Assembly (NCBI GenBank): GCA_019914945.1
Contig: CM034100.1
Location: 8,877,096-8,941,095, forward strand
DNA length: 64,000 bases
Reading direction: 5' to 3'
From: Typha latifolia
Taxonomy: Eukaryota > Streptophyta > Magnoliopsida > Poales > Typhaceae
Part shown: positions 1 through 10,342 of the stretch, piece after piece
Position numbering within the stretch: position 1 is the stretch's first letter
Layout: each line of letters starts with the position of its first letter
Translations under genes and position numbers: made by a program
The notes under the pieces: model-generated
Seen by the model: the letters and a program-made list of their open reading frames with translations, nothing else
What the model was told of the DNA's origin: nothing
Database searches by the model: none

Positions 1-1431
1 TTATCCTTCTCAGATAAATTCTACTATTTTTTGTGCTTTATTTTCTTACATTGAGGACAATATAGAATTTAGATTGGGGGGTGAAATTTCATATTTTATT
101 TTAGGTCTTTTTATTTTAGTTACTTGTAGTTATGTTTTGTTTTTCGATATTTTTCTATGTGTTTTTGCTCCTTAGAATATGTAGTGGTATTTAACAGGAT
201 CAATTTGGTTACAAAGCGAGGATTAAACACGAAGTGATGTTTTGATTAAGCGAAGCATAAATCCTATTTTCTTCATTCTAATTTTATACACTTATTTAAA
301 AAAAACTAATGGGACATGTATTTTAGTGATGCAATCCTCAAAATGTAGTCTTGTTATCATTATGTTTTCGAAATAAATGCTACGATCAGTATAAAATATC
401 TGGTATTCTTAGTAATTCTCGATCTATCATCATAGAGTTTCATGCTAATTATTTAGGAGAAATTATACACTTATTTTCAGATCTCTCTACGGAGTAGCCC
501 GGCCTTCGCGTAACCACTCGGAAAGTGTTCGCGTCAAAAGGCAGAGTTACCATCTCTAATTCATGGTTGTTAATTGGATACCGCTTTTTTGGTTCGAGGT
601 GTGACGCCCGAGGGGTGCCCCATCACCTAGTGGCTAAATCCACTTGCAGAATCCTCGCTACAAGGACCATCTAGAAAGCAAGATAACACTAGCATTGCTC
701 AACTATGAAATTTCAAGTTAAGTTAATAAGAAAATTAAGATTGTAATAAAGCATATTATACATATATACCTTGGTGTTCCGGTGTGATTCAGATTTGGAT
801 CTATCTCCTTGTGTTTAATTGCAGCATGCTTTTCTATTATGATTTTGGGAGAATGAATAGTTTTAATAAGGGTAGAATGTATATTAATGCTAAATGAGAA
901 GATAATTGGATACCTTGCCTACATTTTTTAGATTGATTGACTCTAGCTATTTCTGCTTTGTGTAAATTTACTAGTATTTACCTGTGTATATTCTTAGTAT
1001 GAGGTCTTGAGGGTAATTGCAAAGTTTGAGATTTACTGATCTGAGTGGATGTAATTGTCAGTATTCCTGGGTTGATTTTGCTAAATGTTGTTACATAATC
1101 AATAAGGAGCAAAATTTTAGGTGATTTTATTATTTTATTTTCAAGATTTTTTTTAATTACTTGAGTCTTGTATTTTCTTTCTTTTATTTTGTTTAATTGA
1201 CTTAATAAATTTTGTGGGTAAATTCACTACAAACCCTCACAAGACACAACTCGTCCATTAGTGGAAGCTAGGGGTTTAAAGGCTTGTTGCATATGCTAAA
1301 TGCAATCGCGATGCCTGCGAAAGTGAGTTAGAATTTTATTATAATTATATTTTTTTCTTTTTTTTTCTTTCCGAATTCTTTGTTCTTCTGTTTTGCTCGA
1401 GGACTAGCAAAAATCATGGTTTGGGGGTATT
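1..1431 (+). mobile_element. 3' non-coding end of an Athila/Tat-like Ty3/gypsy element
   Basis: No usable reading frame is present. Two copies of a signature typical of the 3' part of Athila/Tat-lineage elements are visible: 'ttgaggacaa' followed by a G-run ending near 94, and 'ctcgaggact' followed by GGTTTGGGGG at 1419-1428. The second G-run looks like the polypurine tract, because TGTTAAATTG, a plausible LTR start, follows at 1432. The roughly 1.3 kb between them is AT-rich and I see no recognisable protein in it. The lineage call is by resemblance of the tract and its surroundings only. Confidence 0.5.
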
Positions 1432-1924
1432 TGTTAAATTGATAATTGTAATATTTGTTATGCCCAAATTATTAAATATTAATATTTTATTTTAACTAAT
1501 TAATATAGTTTAGTTATATGTAGACCTTTGATCAATGAAATCTCATTTAATCACTAAAAATGGTCAAATTTGGGCTCAAACCAGAAATAGGCTTAGTCAC
1601 TATTAACCAACTGAATCTACCTCTCATCTTTCAAGTCATGTTTAAGTCAAACCATGATCTACTAATCACTTTTTTTTTCCTTATCTAAATCAGAATGAGT
1701 CAAAATTCTTTTTTTTTTATCAAGCAACAGATTTTCAGCAATCAAATCTCTATCAAGTTGCAGAATTTTAGCAAGAAATTTCACCTAATGCAGCAGTTTT
1801 TCATCTCCAATTCAGCCAAAATTTTAGCAATAATTACAGTAGTAAACAAATTTCAAATTTCTATTTGAGCAGCAATTCCAGCCAAGTAAATTACCTACCT
1901 AATGCAGCAGATTTCTAACATATT
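1432..1924 (+). mobile_element. 5' part of an Athila/Tat-like LTR, cut by the copia insertion
   Basis: It begins TGTTAAATTG directly after the polypurine tract and runs as AT-rich sequence to about 1924, where the copia LTR starts. The rest of this LTR is not seen in the window. No TATA box or PBS can be assigned. Confidence 0.45.
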
Positions 1925-2389
1925 TGAAAAACCCTTAGACATAAGTATGTATCTAAATACTAGGCATTGATATCACTCGTTCGCTTAAGTAAAAGTCCGT
2001 AGAAATATTAGGAACGAAAACAGAGATGAACGCCAAGATTTTAACGTGGAAAAACCCAAACGGGAAAAAACCACGGATCCAAACTCGGATCAAAACCAAT
2101 CACTATAATAGTAGCAGTTACAAGACTGACTCACAAAACAACCCGTCGATCCAAACAACTTTGTTCTTCTTAGTCTTGCTCGCTAGAACCCACGATTCAC
2201 TGCTTCTCGTGATTGAAGTCCAACCTCAGTAACCCTCAAAATTGATCTTTCGTCTAGATAACCTTTAAGACGAAAGATTAACTTTTTAAAAATGAGTGGA
2301 ACCTTGTTAGTTGAAGAACCGATGTAGCCTCAAGAAGTCTCCTTCAATAATGCTTCTTCAACCACCCTAGAGATAGGGCATCACAATCC

Positions 2390-2397
2390 TTATATAT
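2390..2397 (-). promoter_or_regulatory. TATA box of the copia 3' LTR
   Basis: The minus strand reads CATATATAAGG here, about 70 bp downstream of the palindrome array and about 500 bp into the LTR. That is a normal U3/R position. Function is inferred from position and sequence. Confidence 0.5.
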
Positions 2398-2470
2398 GAT
2401 CTCCAAGATAGAGTCAAATCCAAGTCTTATCCGTACTCACGAAAGTCGAATTTTATCAAACTTCATTGGT

Positions 2471-2789
2471 GCGTTCGAACGCGGCCCGGGTGCGTTCGAA
2501 TGACATGACTTGATCTCGGGTGCGTTCGAACGGGCCTGACTGTGTTCGAACGCGACAACTTGAATTCTTCAGGTTGCGTTCGAACGCGTTTGTGAACGCG
2601 GCTCTCTGTCTGTGTGAACGCAGTACCCACGTTCGAACGTGTTTGTGAACGCGGCTCTCTGTCTATATGAACGCAGATTCCGCGTTCGAACGCGTTTGTG
2701 AATGCGGCTCTCTGTTTGTGTGAACGCAGATTCCGCGATCGAACGCGTTTATGAACACGGTGTGAACTCAACGGCTTTTCTCCAATAAT
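2471..2789 (-). repeat. U3 array of GCGTTCGAACGC palindromes with a 53-bp minisatellite
   Basis: Perfect or one-step-decayed copies of the 12-bp palindrome recur across the interval, for example 2471-2482. From 2578 there are three full 53-bp tandem units starting at 2578, 2631 and 2684, and a partial fourth at 2737. Each unit combines the palindrome with an 'acacagacagaga' segment in minus-strand sense. The array ends about 70 bp upstream of the TATA box, which is where a U3 enhancer would be expected. The regulatory role is inferred. Confidence 0.75.
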
Positions 2790-2899
2790 CTTGCAATTAT
2801 TCAAACCAAAGATATTCTAGACTTGTGTAAAGCTCATATACATGAAAAAATACACTTAGAATATTTTGTACACAATTGCCAACAAATAAAAACCTAACA

Positions 2900-2912
2900 A
2901 TCTCCCCTTTTG
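2900..2912 (-). promoter_or_regulatory. Polypurine tract of the copia element
   Basis: The minus strand reads AAAAGGGGAGA immediately before the LTR start TGTTAG. This is the usual primer site for plus-strand DNA synthesis. It fixes the orientation of the element and the 5' edge of its 3' LTR. Confidence 0.65.
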
Positions 2913-3256
2913 GCAATTTGTGACAAAACACCTAGGTTACAAGATATTACAAAAACTTCAAAGTGAGCAATCAACAAGAATATAATATTTTGCACATCAA
3001 TCCCTGCAAATAAACATATACCAATCCAAGATCAAGTGAATATAACTTGAAATGAATAAACAATCTAAACACAAGTTATCAATGGAGCATAAGTCCAAAA
3101 GTACTTAAATAGACAAAGTTCACAATTCCTCCAAGCAAAGTTATAAGCAAGATTAGAAAGACAGAAAGACTCTAATAAACTCCCCCTATTACCATGCTCC
3201 CCGTACACACCTAGACACCTAGACACTCTCCCCCTTTTTGACACAAATGCCAAAGA

Positions 3257-4306
3257 CTAGGAACTCGGAGGAAACTGACGCTGAAGAATCGTCAACACAG
3301 AGTCAAGTACAGTCCCCTTACGAGCTTGCTCAGCTCGTAAATCATGCACTGTCGAATGGATATCCTACACTTGAGTACTAAGCTGATCGAAACGGTTAGA
3401 GTACTGTGGTAACTCCCCCTCAGAGTGAGATGTGTCACCGTCAGAGCTATCATCAGAGCTGTCGAGGTGCGAGGAGCGACCAGCGACGGAAGAGGACGGC
3501 TTGAGAGGAGACGACTAGTCGTGAGCTTGACTCCGCTTAAGAGTAATCCGATCCAACGATTTGTGTGAAGTAAGAGAAGGTTCCGAAGCATCCACACACA
3601 CCCCACTCTGAGTGCACAAATTTGTAAGAAAGATACCAAACGGTAACCCCTCACGAGGTGCTTTTTTCTGTGCAGCTGTGAGTATTGAATCATAGATCAC
3701 CACAGCCAAATCAACCAAGACTCCAGATAACATTGCATGAAGAAGGAATGCATGATCCAGACTAATACTTGAATGTCGAGTCTTGGGGGTGACATTGTAA
3801 AGAGAAAACAGGTGAAGCATGCGAGCCACGAACGTCAGCTTCACATGCGGCATCATGTTTCCCTTTCAACATTCCCCTTGATTCAGTACAGTGCTAGCAT
3901 ATTCATCGACATCTAGAAGTGGAGCAGACGTTGGATACTGTAACTCACCATCAGGAAGATGAAGTTCAGCATGAATAACATCTGAGTCCAGGTATATAGA
4001 CACTCCACGAACAGTAGAACGTATACAGCGATCTAAAACCGTGGCATTACTAAAAAATTCCCGAACAACTTCCACATAAGCAGTCCCATTCATCCCACAC
4101 ACCGATAACCATCCTCGCTCAGTAAATATGTGTTCTATCCCCAAAGAAGAAAATTCGAAAATGACCACGGGTCGTTCACAGATAACAGGACGGGTGCCAA
4201 AATTATGTTTGTAACGCCCCATAGCCGTAGATGTCGAAAACTTGGGAGCCGAAGTAGGTGAGGAAGGCAGCCTAGGTTTCTTGGAAACTGCAACTTTTCT
4301 AGGCAT
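3257..4306 (-). pseudogene. Extra 3' ORF of the copia element, plant transposon protein domain
   Basis: One frame of 349 codons starts at an ATG (4306-4304) and ends at a TAG (3259-3257). It is broken by three in-frame stops: TGA at 3868-3866, TAG at 3517-3515 and TAG at 3367-3365. The frame is otherwise continuous, so these are point changes, each explainable as C-to-T. The N-terminus is basic and Ser/Pro-rich. The middle has the 'FTERGWLSVCGM...VREFFSNA' pattern followed by 'LLHAMLSGVLVDL' and 'GLPFGIFLTNLC', which I recognise as the uncharacterised 'putative plant transposon protein' domain. The C-terminus is acidic and then helical, with a likely coiled coil around 'RFDQLSTQV' to 'LTILQRQF'. 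It lies 3' of pol in the same sense, where SIRE-type elements may carry an additional ORF. Its function is unknown, and env-like character is not shown because I see no signal peptide or transmembrane segment. Confidence 0.65.
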
Positions 4307-4731
4307 TCTTGAGAAAGAAACAAGATGTTAGATTCAATACATGCCCAAAGCAAACAAAAAGATAGCAAGAAATAAAAAAAAATCCAAGAAACCATGAAGG
4401 CCCTAAATGAAATCCATCATCCACTTGAAAACGCTAAGATATCACGTTCAATCACACAAGAAACTTCAAAATAGTAACTTTAACGTGATCAAAACTCGAA
4501 AACGCACGAAATCAATCAAGATCAAGAGACTTAATTGAATAAAAAATAGGAAAATTGATGGATGATCAATTCGGCCGAAAGATGCTAGATCTAGAGGAGA
4601 ACGACCCTTTAAAAGGGATTGTAGTGAGAAATTTGATTAAAAATACCAAGATCTTAAAGATTTAAGAGGGAGCAAATGAAGGGTTTCTAGGGTTTGGAAG
4701 ATAGAAGATGAAAACCCTTGGGTTCGGACGC

Positions 4732-4742
4732 AATATATAAAG
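4732..4742 (-). promoter_or_regulatory. TATA box upstream of the extra copia ORF
   Basis: The minus strand reads TTTATATATT here. It is about 425 bp upstream of the ATG of the extra ORF and 12 bp downstream of a palindrome array. The intervening leader contains 'aaaccctagaaaccc', common in plant 5' untranslated regions. This suggests an internal promoter for a subgenomic transcript. It is inferred from sequence only. Confidence 0.5.
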
Positions 4743-4753
4743 AATCCTCGAGT

Positions 4754-4829
4754 GCGTTCGAACGCACCAGTCTGCACGTTCGAACGCGCCAGTCACTGCG
4801 TTCGAACTCAAAGATTTGTGTTCGAACGC
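4754..4829 (-). repeat. Second GCGTTCGAACGC array, in front of the extra ORF
   Basis: Four copies of the palindrome lie in 76 bp: one perfect 12-mer at 4754-4765 and three variants near 4777, 4798 and 4820. They sit immediately upstream of the TATA box. The arrangement repeats the LTR architecture in miniature but lacks the longer 53-bp unit. Confidence 0.75.
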
Positions 4830-5824
4830 CCCCCTTTTTTTTAAGTAAAAAATCTAAGAAAAAAAATCAAACAATATTTTTGGAGATGCACCTCTAAAAA
4901 TTCAAAATAGATTCAAGACATAGAATATAACAATCGAATGAAATAAGTCATACACAGATCAATCAAATCATCAAAAACATATTATAATCAATTCTAATGC
5001 ATCACTCAAAATTAAATTAATCTTAATTGATCATAACAATATACATATGCACGGTGAGCATAGATAACATGAAACATTCCTCTGAAATAAACTTTCCTAT
5101 TTAAACAATGATACAACACAGTAGTCAAACCGACTTAGTATATAAATTTGCACTTTTCGACTTATTCTCCATAACCGAACAGGAATTTTTCCTGTATTAT
5201 TTTTTTTATACATAAACCATATAGGTGCAATGATGGCTTTCACATATGAGTAGGTAGCCCTTTTCTTGTAGTACATATCAAACAATGTGCAAGAAGATAT
5301 TGACAAACATCAAAAAAATTTATTTAATTTGCAAGTAATGTATTGAGTCAAACTGGACTCTAAACAAGATGACTTTCACACAAACTCATTGTAGCCCTTT
5401 TCATTGATCTTTTATGAACACATTTGTGATGACTAAGCATGAGGTCAAACTGTGCAAATCAACGTCAATAGTGAGCTATTTAAAAAAAAATTCTTGATGT
5501 CATGCTCACTCAAGAATATACACACGTTATGAATGCATTAAATTTAGTTTAATTATCATAGAAGTCGAGAGAGTGAACAAATCAGAAATGATATAATATA
5601 CTGCAAGATGACAGAATTGACTATCATAACTCATAATCAAGAGAAAAATCATATTTATATGTCAAGAGTATATTATTGAATCTAGGAGTGTATCAAATTT
5701 TTTTTTATGACAAAAACTGTTGACAAATCTGAAACTAAAACCAAAGAAAAGTTCAGAGTAAAGAAAACCTAAAGAAACGAAAAGAAATAATAAAAAACAT
5801 GCAAACGAAACCAAAAAAAAAAAA
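4830..5824 (-). mobile_element. Copia spacer between pol and the internal promoter
   Basis: This AT-rich stretch has no credible ORF. A-runs near 5815 immediately follow the pol stop. I see no domain, tRNA or strong repeat. It is part of the copia internal region by position. Confidence 0.4.
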
Positions 5825-7854
5825 TCAATCCAAAGCACAAATCCCTAAAAAAGTACGAAGATACTCAAATCTCTATAAATCCAAAGGTTTTGTAAATAGA
5901 TCACCCAACTATTTCTCCGTCTCAACATGTTCTAGTGCTATTGTTTTGTCTTCAACTAACTCATGTATAAAATGATATCGGATATCAATATACTTTGTAC
6001 GCGTGTGTTGAACAGGATTTTTTGAAATATTAATAGCACTCATGTTGTCACAATAAAGCACCATAGTATCTTGTTCAATGCCGTAATCTTTGACCATCTC
6101 TTTCATCCATAGTAACTGAGAACAACAACTTCCCGCTGCAATGTACTTGGCCTCCGCAGTAGATAAAGGTATCGAGTTTTGTTTCTTACTGTGCCAAGCA
6201 ACCAGATTGTTTCCAATATAAAAACATCCACCTAAGGTACTTTTTCTATCATCACATGAACCTGCCCAATCAGAATCTGTGTACCCAGATATGATAGCTC
6301 CCGAGTCATACGTAAACCAGATACATAAGTTAACTGTGCCACCGACATATTTTATGATACGTTTCACAGCAAACGAATGTGTCTCCTTAGGCTCAGACCG
6401 AAACCTAGCACACACACCGACACTAAATGCAACGTCTGGTCTACTAGCAATTAAGTACAAAAGACTACCAATTATGCTCCTATATAGTGTCTGATCAACA
6501 TTTTTTCCTGAAATATCCTTACCTAGTTTGGTAAGTGTACTCATAGGAGTTCTAGCATGTTTTGCATTTTCTAAACCGAATTTAGTCACAAGATCCTTAG
6601 CATACTTGGTTTGAGCGATAAATATCCCTCTTTCCAAATGAGTAATTTGAAGTCCCAAAAATAACTTCAACTCACCCATCATGCTCATCTCAAAATGACT
6701 ATTCATAAAATCTACAAACTCCTTAGCTAATGATCGACTCGTTGCTCCGAAGACAATGTCATCCACATATATTTGTGCCACAACTAAACTCTTGTTTGAC
6801 CGTCTAATGAACAATGTCTTGTCCACTCTCCCTCGAGTGAACCCCGCATCCACTAAAAAAGTGGTCAACTTCTCATACCAAGCTCTTGGAGCTTGTTTTA
6901 GCCCGTAGAGGGCCTTTTTCAGTTTAAACATATGAGAAGGAAATTTTTGATCTTCAAACCCTTTCGGTTGTTCCACATAAGCATCTTCATTCAGAGTACC
7001 ATTCAAGAAAGCACTTTTCACATCCATTTGAAATAATTTAAATTTTAAATGACAAGCAATAGCAAGCAGTATATGAATAGATTCTAATCTAGCAACAGGA
7101 GCAAATGTCTCATCAAAATCTATACCCTCAACCTGAGTATATCCCTGTGCTACGAGTCTAGCTTTATTTCGAACTATATTGTCATGTTCATCACTTTTAT
7201 TCTTGTAAATCCATTTTGTTCCAATGACATTCACATTCTTAGGTCTAGGAACTAAATACCAAACATTATTCCTAGAAAATTGCTCTAATTCCTCATGCAT
7301 AGCATTAACCCAAGAATCGTCTAACAATGCTTCCTTCACATTTTTAGGTTCAAAAGAAAATGTATAACAAGTAAATGATACCTCACTTTGGATTTGTCGT
7401 CTTGTCTTAATTGGTTCATTCACGTCTCCGATCACTTGTGACAGTGGATGATTTGATTTCACTCTGGCAGATGGTTCCGGTACGTTGCAGTCATCTTTGT
7501 TCATTTCAACTTTGTCCTCGTCCTGATTCTCAATTTCCAGATCAAACTCCTTTTCTATTTCTTCGTCATATGTATCTGCAGAAACAGAAATTGGAGTAGC
7601 TTCAGTTAAATCAGTCATGGATTCATCTATCATAACATTAGCAGATTCCATATTAGTAGAAGTGTCGAGATTGAATACTCTGTAGGCTCTACTATTATTC
7701 GAATACCCCAAGTAGTCATTTTTGTATCTGGTCTTAGATAAACACGATTTATCACATGTACCGCTGTATTGACCACCTCCGCCCAAAACCTTTGAGTAAC
7801 CTTTTTAGTGTGAAGCATAACCCTAGCCACATCTATGTTTAGAAGAAAGTCCAT
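5825..7854 (-). pseudogene. SIRE/Maximus-like copia pol: integrase tail, reverse transcriptase, RNase H
   Basis: A long open stretch (7786-5909, 625 codons) encodes an integrase C-terminal tail ('[15 protein letters not shown]', residues 25-39), an acidic linker (about 50-130), reverse transcriptase (about 145-400) and RNase H (about 500-625). The RT catalytic motif is intact as YVDD at residues 340-343, and RNase H carbox ylates are visible in TDSDW (504), STAEAKY (545) and YCDN (580). At the 5' side a second frame (7854-7750) carries more integrase ('[21 protein letters not shown]'), but a frameshift with loss of about 60 residues separates it from the main frame. The remaining integrase, protease and gag are absent, replaced by a transposon relic. 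A TAG at 5911-5909 replaces a Gln that the family usually has. The frame then continues as 'LGDLFTKPL' with another stop and ends at 5827-5825. Non-functional copy. Confidence 0.9.
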
Positions 7855-8017
7855 TTAGATTAACCAAATATAAAATTATTTAAATTATGTTTTGGTTGTT
7901 TAGTCCTTTCATTAAGGTCCAATATTATAGCATGATCCTGCTACAAAGCGTGTGACCAAAGGGAGAAAATGTCAAGTTTCATAATGAAATGGAAGAGAAG
8001 GAGACTGCCTAAAAAAA

Positions 8018-8090
8018 CTTATGCCATATTTGTAGACAAGAAGGGCATAATCAACATAGATGTAAGAGTAAAAGGATAACTGCTAGGCCT
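8018..8090 (+). pseudogene. Zinc-knuckle remnant, probably Mutator-like transposase C-terminus
   Basis: The plus strand encodes a CX2CX4HX4C knuckle reading CHICRQEGHNQHRC at 8022-8063, followed by basic residues and a stop near 8095. A stop (8010-8012) and probable indel lie just upstream. 'GHN..C' knuckles end many plant MULE transposases. The adjacent plant mobile domain fits that, but a retroviral-type gag knuckle cannot be excluded. Confidence 0.45.
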
Positions 8091-8201
8091 TCCTAGATCA
8101 TTAGTAAAGTGCTAGATTATGTTATTTTTATGTTCATAAAAGCACTTATAATTTTTTTGTTTTTTATATTAAATAAAACACTTATGTTATATAGATTTCT
8201 A

Positions 8202-8856
8202 ATGGCTGCATACGAGAACCCAAGGCCTATTGATACATCCGTAGTGAGGTTGTAGAGACACCATAGGCCTGAGGTGATATGGAGGAGCGAGGTTTGTATG
8301 TTGATTATGTCTTACTTTTTATTTTTATTTTTAGGCTCAACTTTCTAATATATAGTTCACATTTTTATTTTTAAGATCTAGGGCTTCTAGCATGTAAGCG
8401 CCATTTTACATGTAATGTGAGATAATGAGATTCTAGTCTATGGATAATTGATATCCTAATGCAGACTAGATTCTACTATGTATATTGACTAGCTAAGATT
8501 CATATTGGTGGGGTATTAGTCACTGTATTAGTAGAGTGTTGGTAATCAAAGACACATTTCATATGAAGGTTGAAGAGATCACTGTTACGTTACAAGATTT
8601 TGTCATACTGTTAGGTCTATGCATACATAGACCTGTCATGATAGAGATTACATATATTTAGTTGGATGGTGTTTGCCATGAGCTCCCAAGAGTTATTCCA
8701 CCTCAGACAGCAAGATGTAGTTCATCACTACACATGCACTAATTGAGAGAGATATTTGGTGCCCTTCTTGTAGATACTGATGTCTAGATGATTAAATAGT
8801 ATGCTAGGGCTTATATTTTAGCAATTATGAGGGGCTTACTTGTTTTCTGCAAATAA
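8202..8856 (+). pseudogene. Plant mobile domain (PMD/MAIN-like) relic
   Basis: It starts at 'MAAYENPRPIDTSVVRL' and, after several stops and a frame change, shows 'DTFHMKVEEITVTLQDFVILLGL' near 8550-8620. It ends with 'YARAYILAIMRGLLVFC' near 8800-8850. These match the conserved order of the plant mobile domain: the 'PID.SVL' start, the 'TFH.P.GE.T.TLQDV..LLGL' core and the 'YARAYIL..IGG' block. The relic lies in opposite orientation inside the copia element, downstream of a MULE-like knuckle. PMD genes are known to travel with Mutator-like and other elements. No terminal inverted repeats were identified. Confidence 0.65.
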
Positions 8857-8904
8857 GTCTATAGATTTGAAAGAAAATTGAAACTTACGTGAATACTTAG
8901 GTAT

Positions 8905-8916
8905 ACTCTTATACCA
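8905..8916 (-). promoter_or_regulatory. PBS of the copia element (decayed)
   Basis: The minus strand reads TGGTATAAGAGT, one or two changes from the initiator-Met tRNA complement TGGTATCAGAGC. It ends two bases from the TG that begins the adjoining LTR remnant on the plus strand. Confidence 0.6.
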
Positions 8917-8918
8917 AT

Positions 8919-9115
8919 TGAAAACCATAAGAAACACCTTAGGAGATGAGATCTATTACACGTTATCAATAATAATATGCGAAAAGTAAAGCGTGGAAAA
9001 AATGATTGCAAACACAAAATTTTTTACGTGAAAAAATCCAAAACCGGGTAAAATAACCACGGATCTAAACTCGAAACAAAACTAATCATGATATGAACCA
9101 AGCGTCCGCTACCCG
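8919..9115 (-). mobile_element. 5' LTR remnant of the copia element
   Basis: Only the 3' roughly 200 bp of the LTR survive. A block near 9030-9065 aligns with 2040-2080 of the left LTR, although the flanking parts are clearly diverged. It is truncated where gypsy gag sequence begins. Confidence 0.55.
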
Positions 9116-9780
9116 ATCAAGGTTGAAAGCAAGAAAATAGCCTGCGTAGTCGATTGCTAGTACGCTCAAACTCCTCTTGATATGCTCTCACCATAGTCCT
9201 TTGGGTTAGCTTGGTAAGAGCAATTTCGAAATTTTCATAATTGGCAGGTCCAAATTGGAGGCAAATAGCATTAGTGAACTACTCCCATGTTCGATAGGGC
9301 TGAGCTCGATTCGTGGCCTGGTACCATCGGATTGCGGTGTCTTCAAGATGAAAGGATGCCAATAACACCTTTTGTGCATTAGATGTTCTTTGGTACTCAA
9401 AGAATTGCTCCGCTCAATAAAACCAATCGAGTGGGTCCCCTCCGTTGAAGGGCGAGAAGTTAAGGTGAACAGTCCCTGCATAGATGCCGCGTTCTTCCTC
9501 TTCATGTCAGTTGGGCCTTCTTTCCCTTGGGTTTAATCTAGCATCCCTAGGATGGTGTCGAGGAGTTGCTGGATCTGGTGCTTGAACACAGTGAAAAGAA
9601 GGCCCAACTAACATGAAGTGGAGTGGTGGATCTGGTGCTTGAACACGGTGAAAAATTGATGGTGCTACGTTGCGCCTTTCGGTCAGCGTAGGCAGCAAGA
9701 GCCTCCTGACATGACCACCCATGGGGTCTTTATGATCTTCCTCCCGCTTGGTATAGAATGGTGGAGGCGATGTCTGATAA
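9116..9780 (-). pseudogene. Gypsy gag fragment, different from family A gag
   Basis: Read on the minus strand, the frame gives 'FSPFNGGDPLDWFY', then 'VLLASFHLEDTAIRWYQ' and 'FGPANYENFEIALTKLTQRTMV', ending near 'RLRRLFSCFQP'. That is the retrotransposon gag core. One in-frame TAG interrupts it after 'YRTWE'. The N-terminal part (9490-9780) has no clear domain and contains a local repeat ('tggatctggtgcttgaacac' occurs twice). It lies directly downstream of a family A LTR and PBS array, yet its gag differs from the family A gag seen elsewhere, so this copy is chimeric or a subfamily. Confidence 0.6.
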
Positions 9781-9876
9781 GCTCTGATACCAGATTAATA
9801 AGCTCTGATACCAGATTAATAAGCTCTGATACCAGATTAATAAGCTCTGATACCAAATGATAAGCTCTGATACCAA
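9781..9876 (-). repeat. Five-copy tandem primer-binding-site array
   Basis: The plus strand carries GCTCTGATACCA at 9781, 9802, 9823, 9844 and 9864. On the minus strand these are five copies of TGGTATCAGAGC, spaced 21, 21, 21 and 20 bp. The copy nearest the LTR occupies the normal PBS position, just inside the LTR end at 9879. The rest extend into the leader. Confidence 0.85.
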
Positions 9877-9878
9877 AT

Positions 9879-10342
9879 TGATGGGTTCTCATACCAAAGA
9901 TAGGCTACGCAACGATTTCTTCAAGATCTGGATGTATTACAGGAATCAATCTGTACAACCGTGGAAAAATATTCCACAAATACTCTGTAGACGAGACTTT
10001 CATATTTATGCCCCCTCTGTAGACAAATATTCTCTTTAGTCAGAAAATTATGAAACTGATTGGGTTCATTCCGTAACTTCCTGATCTACAACTTTTGTAT
10101 TTACACTCTTCGCAGATTCGAACTGTAGACGGGATGAAAACACAGAATAATGTGGGTGATAGTGGTGGTGACGGGTGGAGTGAATGTTAGGGTTATGGAT
10201 GTGTATGGATGTGGAGGGGGATGGTGAATGTGATTAAGGGATATAGACGAAGGGAACGAAGTGGTTGAGATCCCAAAGAAGAGGGGTAGCTCGATAGTCA
10301 AGGGAGATTAGAAGTTAGGAGAAACCTTGCCAACGGCAGAGG
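9879..10342 (-). mobile_element. Family A LTR, 3' part (R-U5 side)
   Basis: It starts on the plus strand at TG (9879), the complement of the LTR's terminal CA, and matches other family A LTRs up to about 10342. There it is interrupted by a foreign insertion. The LTR resumes at about 12931. Confidence 0.75.

Larger units (their letters stand above)
1925..2899 (-). mobile_element. 3' LTR of the SIRE-like copia element
   Basis: On the minus strand it starts TGTTAGGTTT at 2899, directly after a polypurine tract (2900-2912), and ends near the TG at 1925. The interval is 975 bp. Going 5' to 3' on the minus strand it holds a GCGTTCGAACGC-type array (2789-2471), a TATA box (about 2397-2390) and a downstream region with an 'acgtgg...ccacgg' block near 2045-2075. 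A matching block occurs in the right-hand LTR remnant at 9030-9065, which pairs the two as LTRs of one element or of close relatives. The left boundary is inferred from that alignment. Confidence 0.65.

Noticed and set aside
2463..2804. 113-codon frame rich in Arg, His and Ser over the copia U3 array
   Set aside because: It is a tandem-repeat frame produced by the 53-bp units and palindromes; there is no start context or homology and it lies upstream of the TATA box.
3257..4306. Envelope-like gene of the copia element
   Set aside because: No signal peptide, transmembrane segment or fusion-type region is visible, and the sequence matches the plant transposon protein domain better.
9781..9876. 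CRISPR-like array
   Set aside because: Short regular repeats are present, but the spacers are nearly identical and the unit is a tRNA-complementary primer site beside an LTR in a plant genome.
9781..9876. tRNA gene fragment
   Set aside because: Only the complement of the tRNA 3' end is present and no cloverleaf can be formed.
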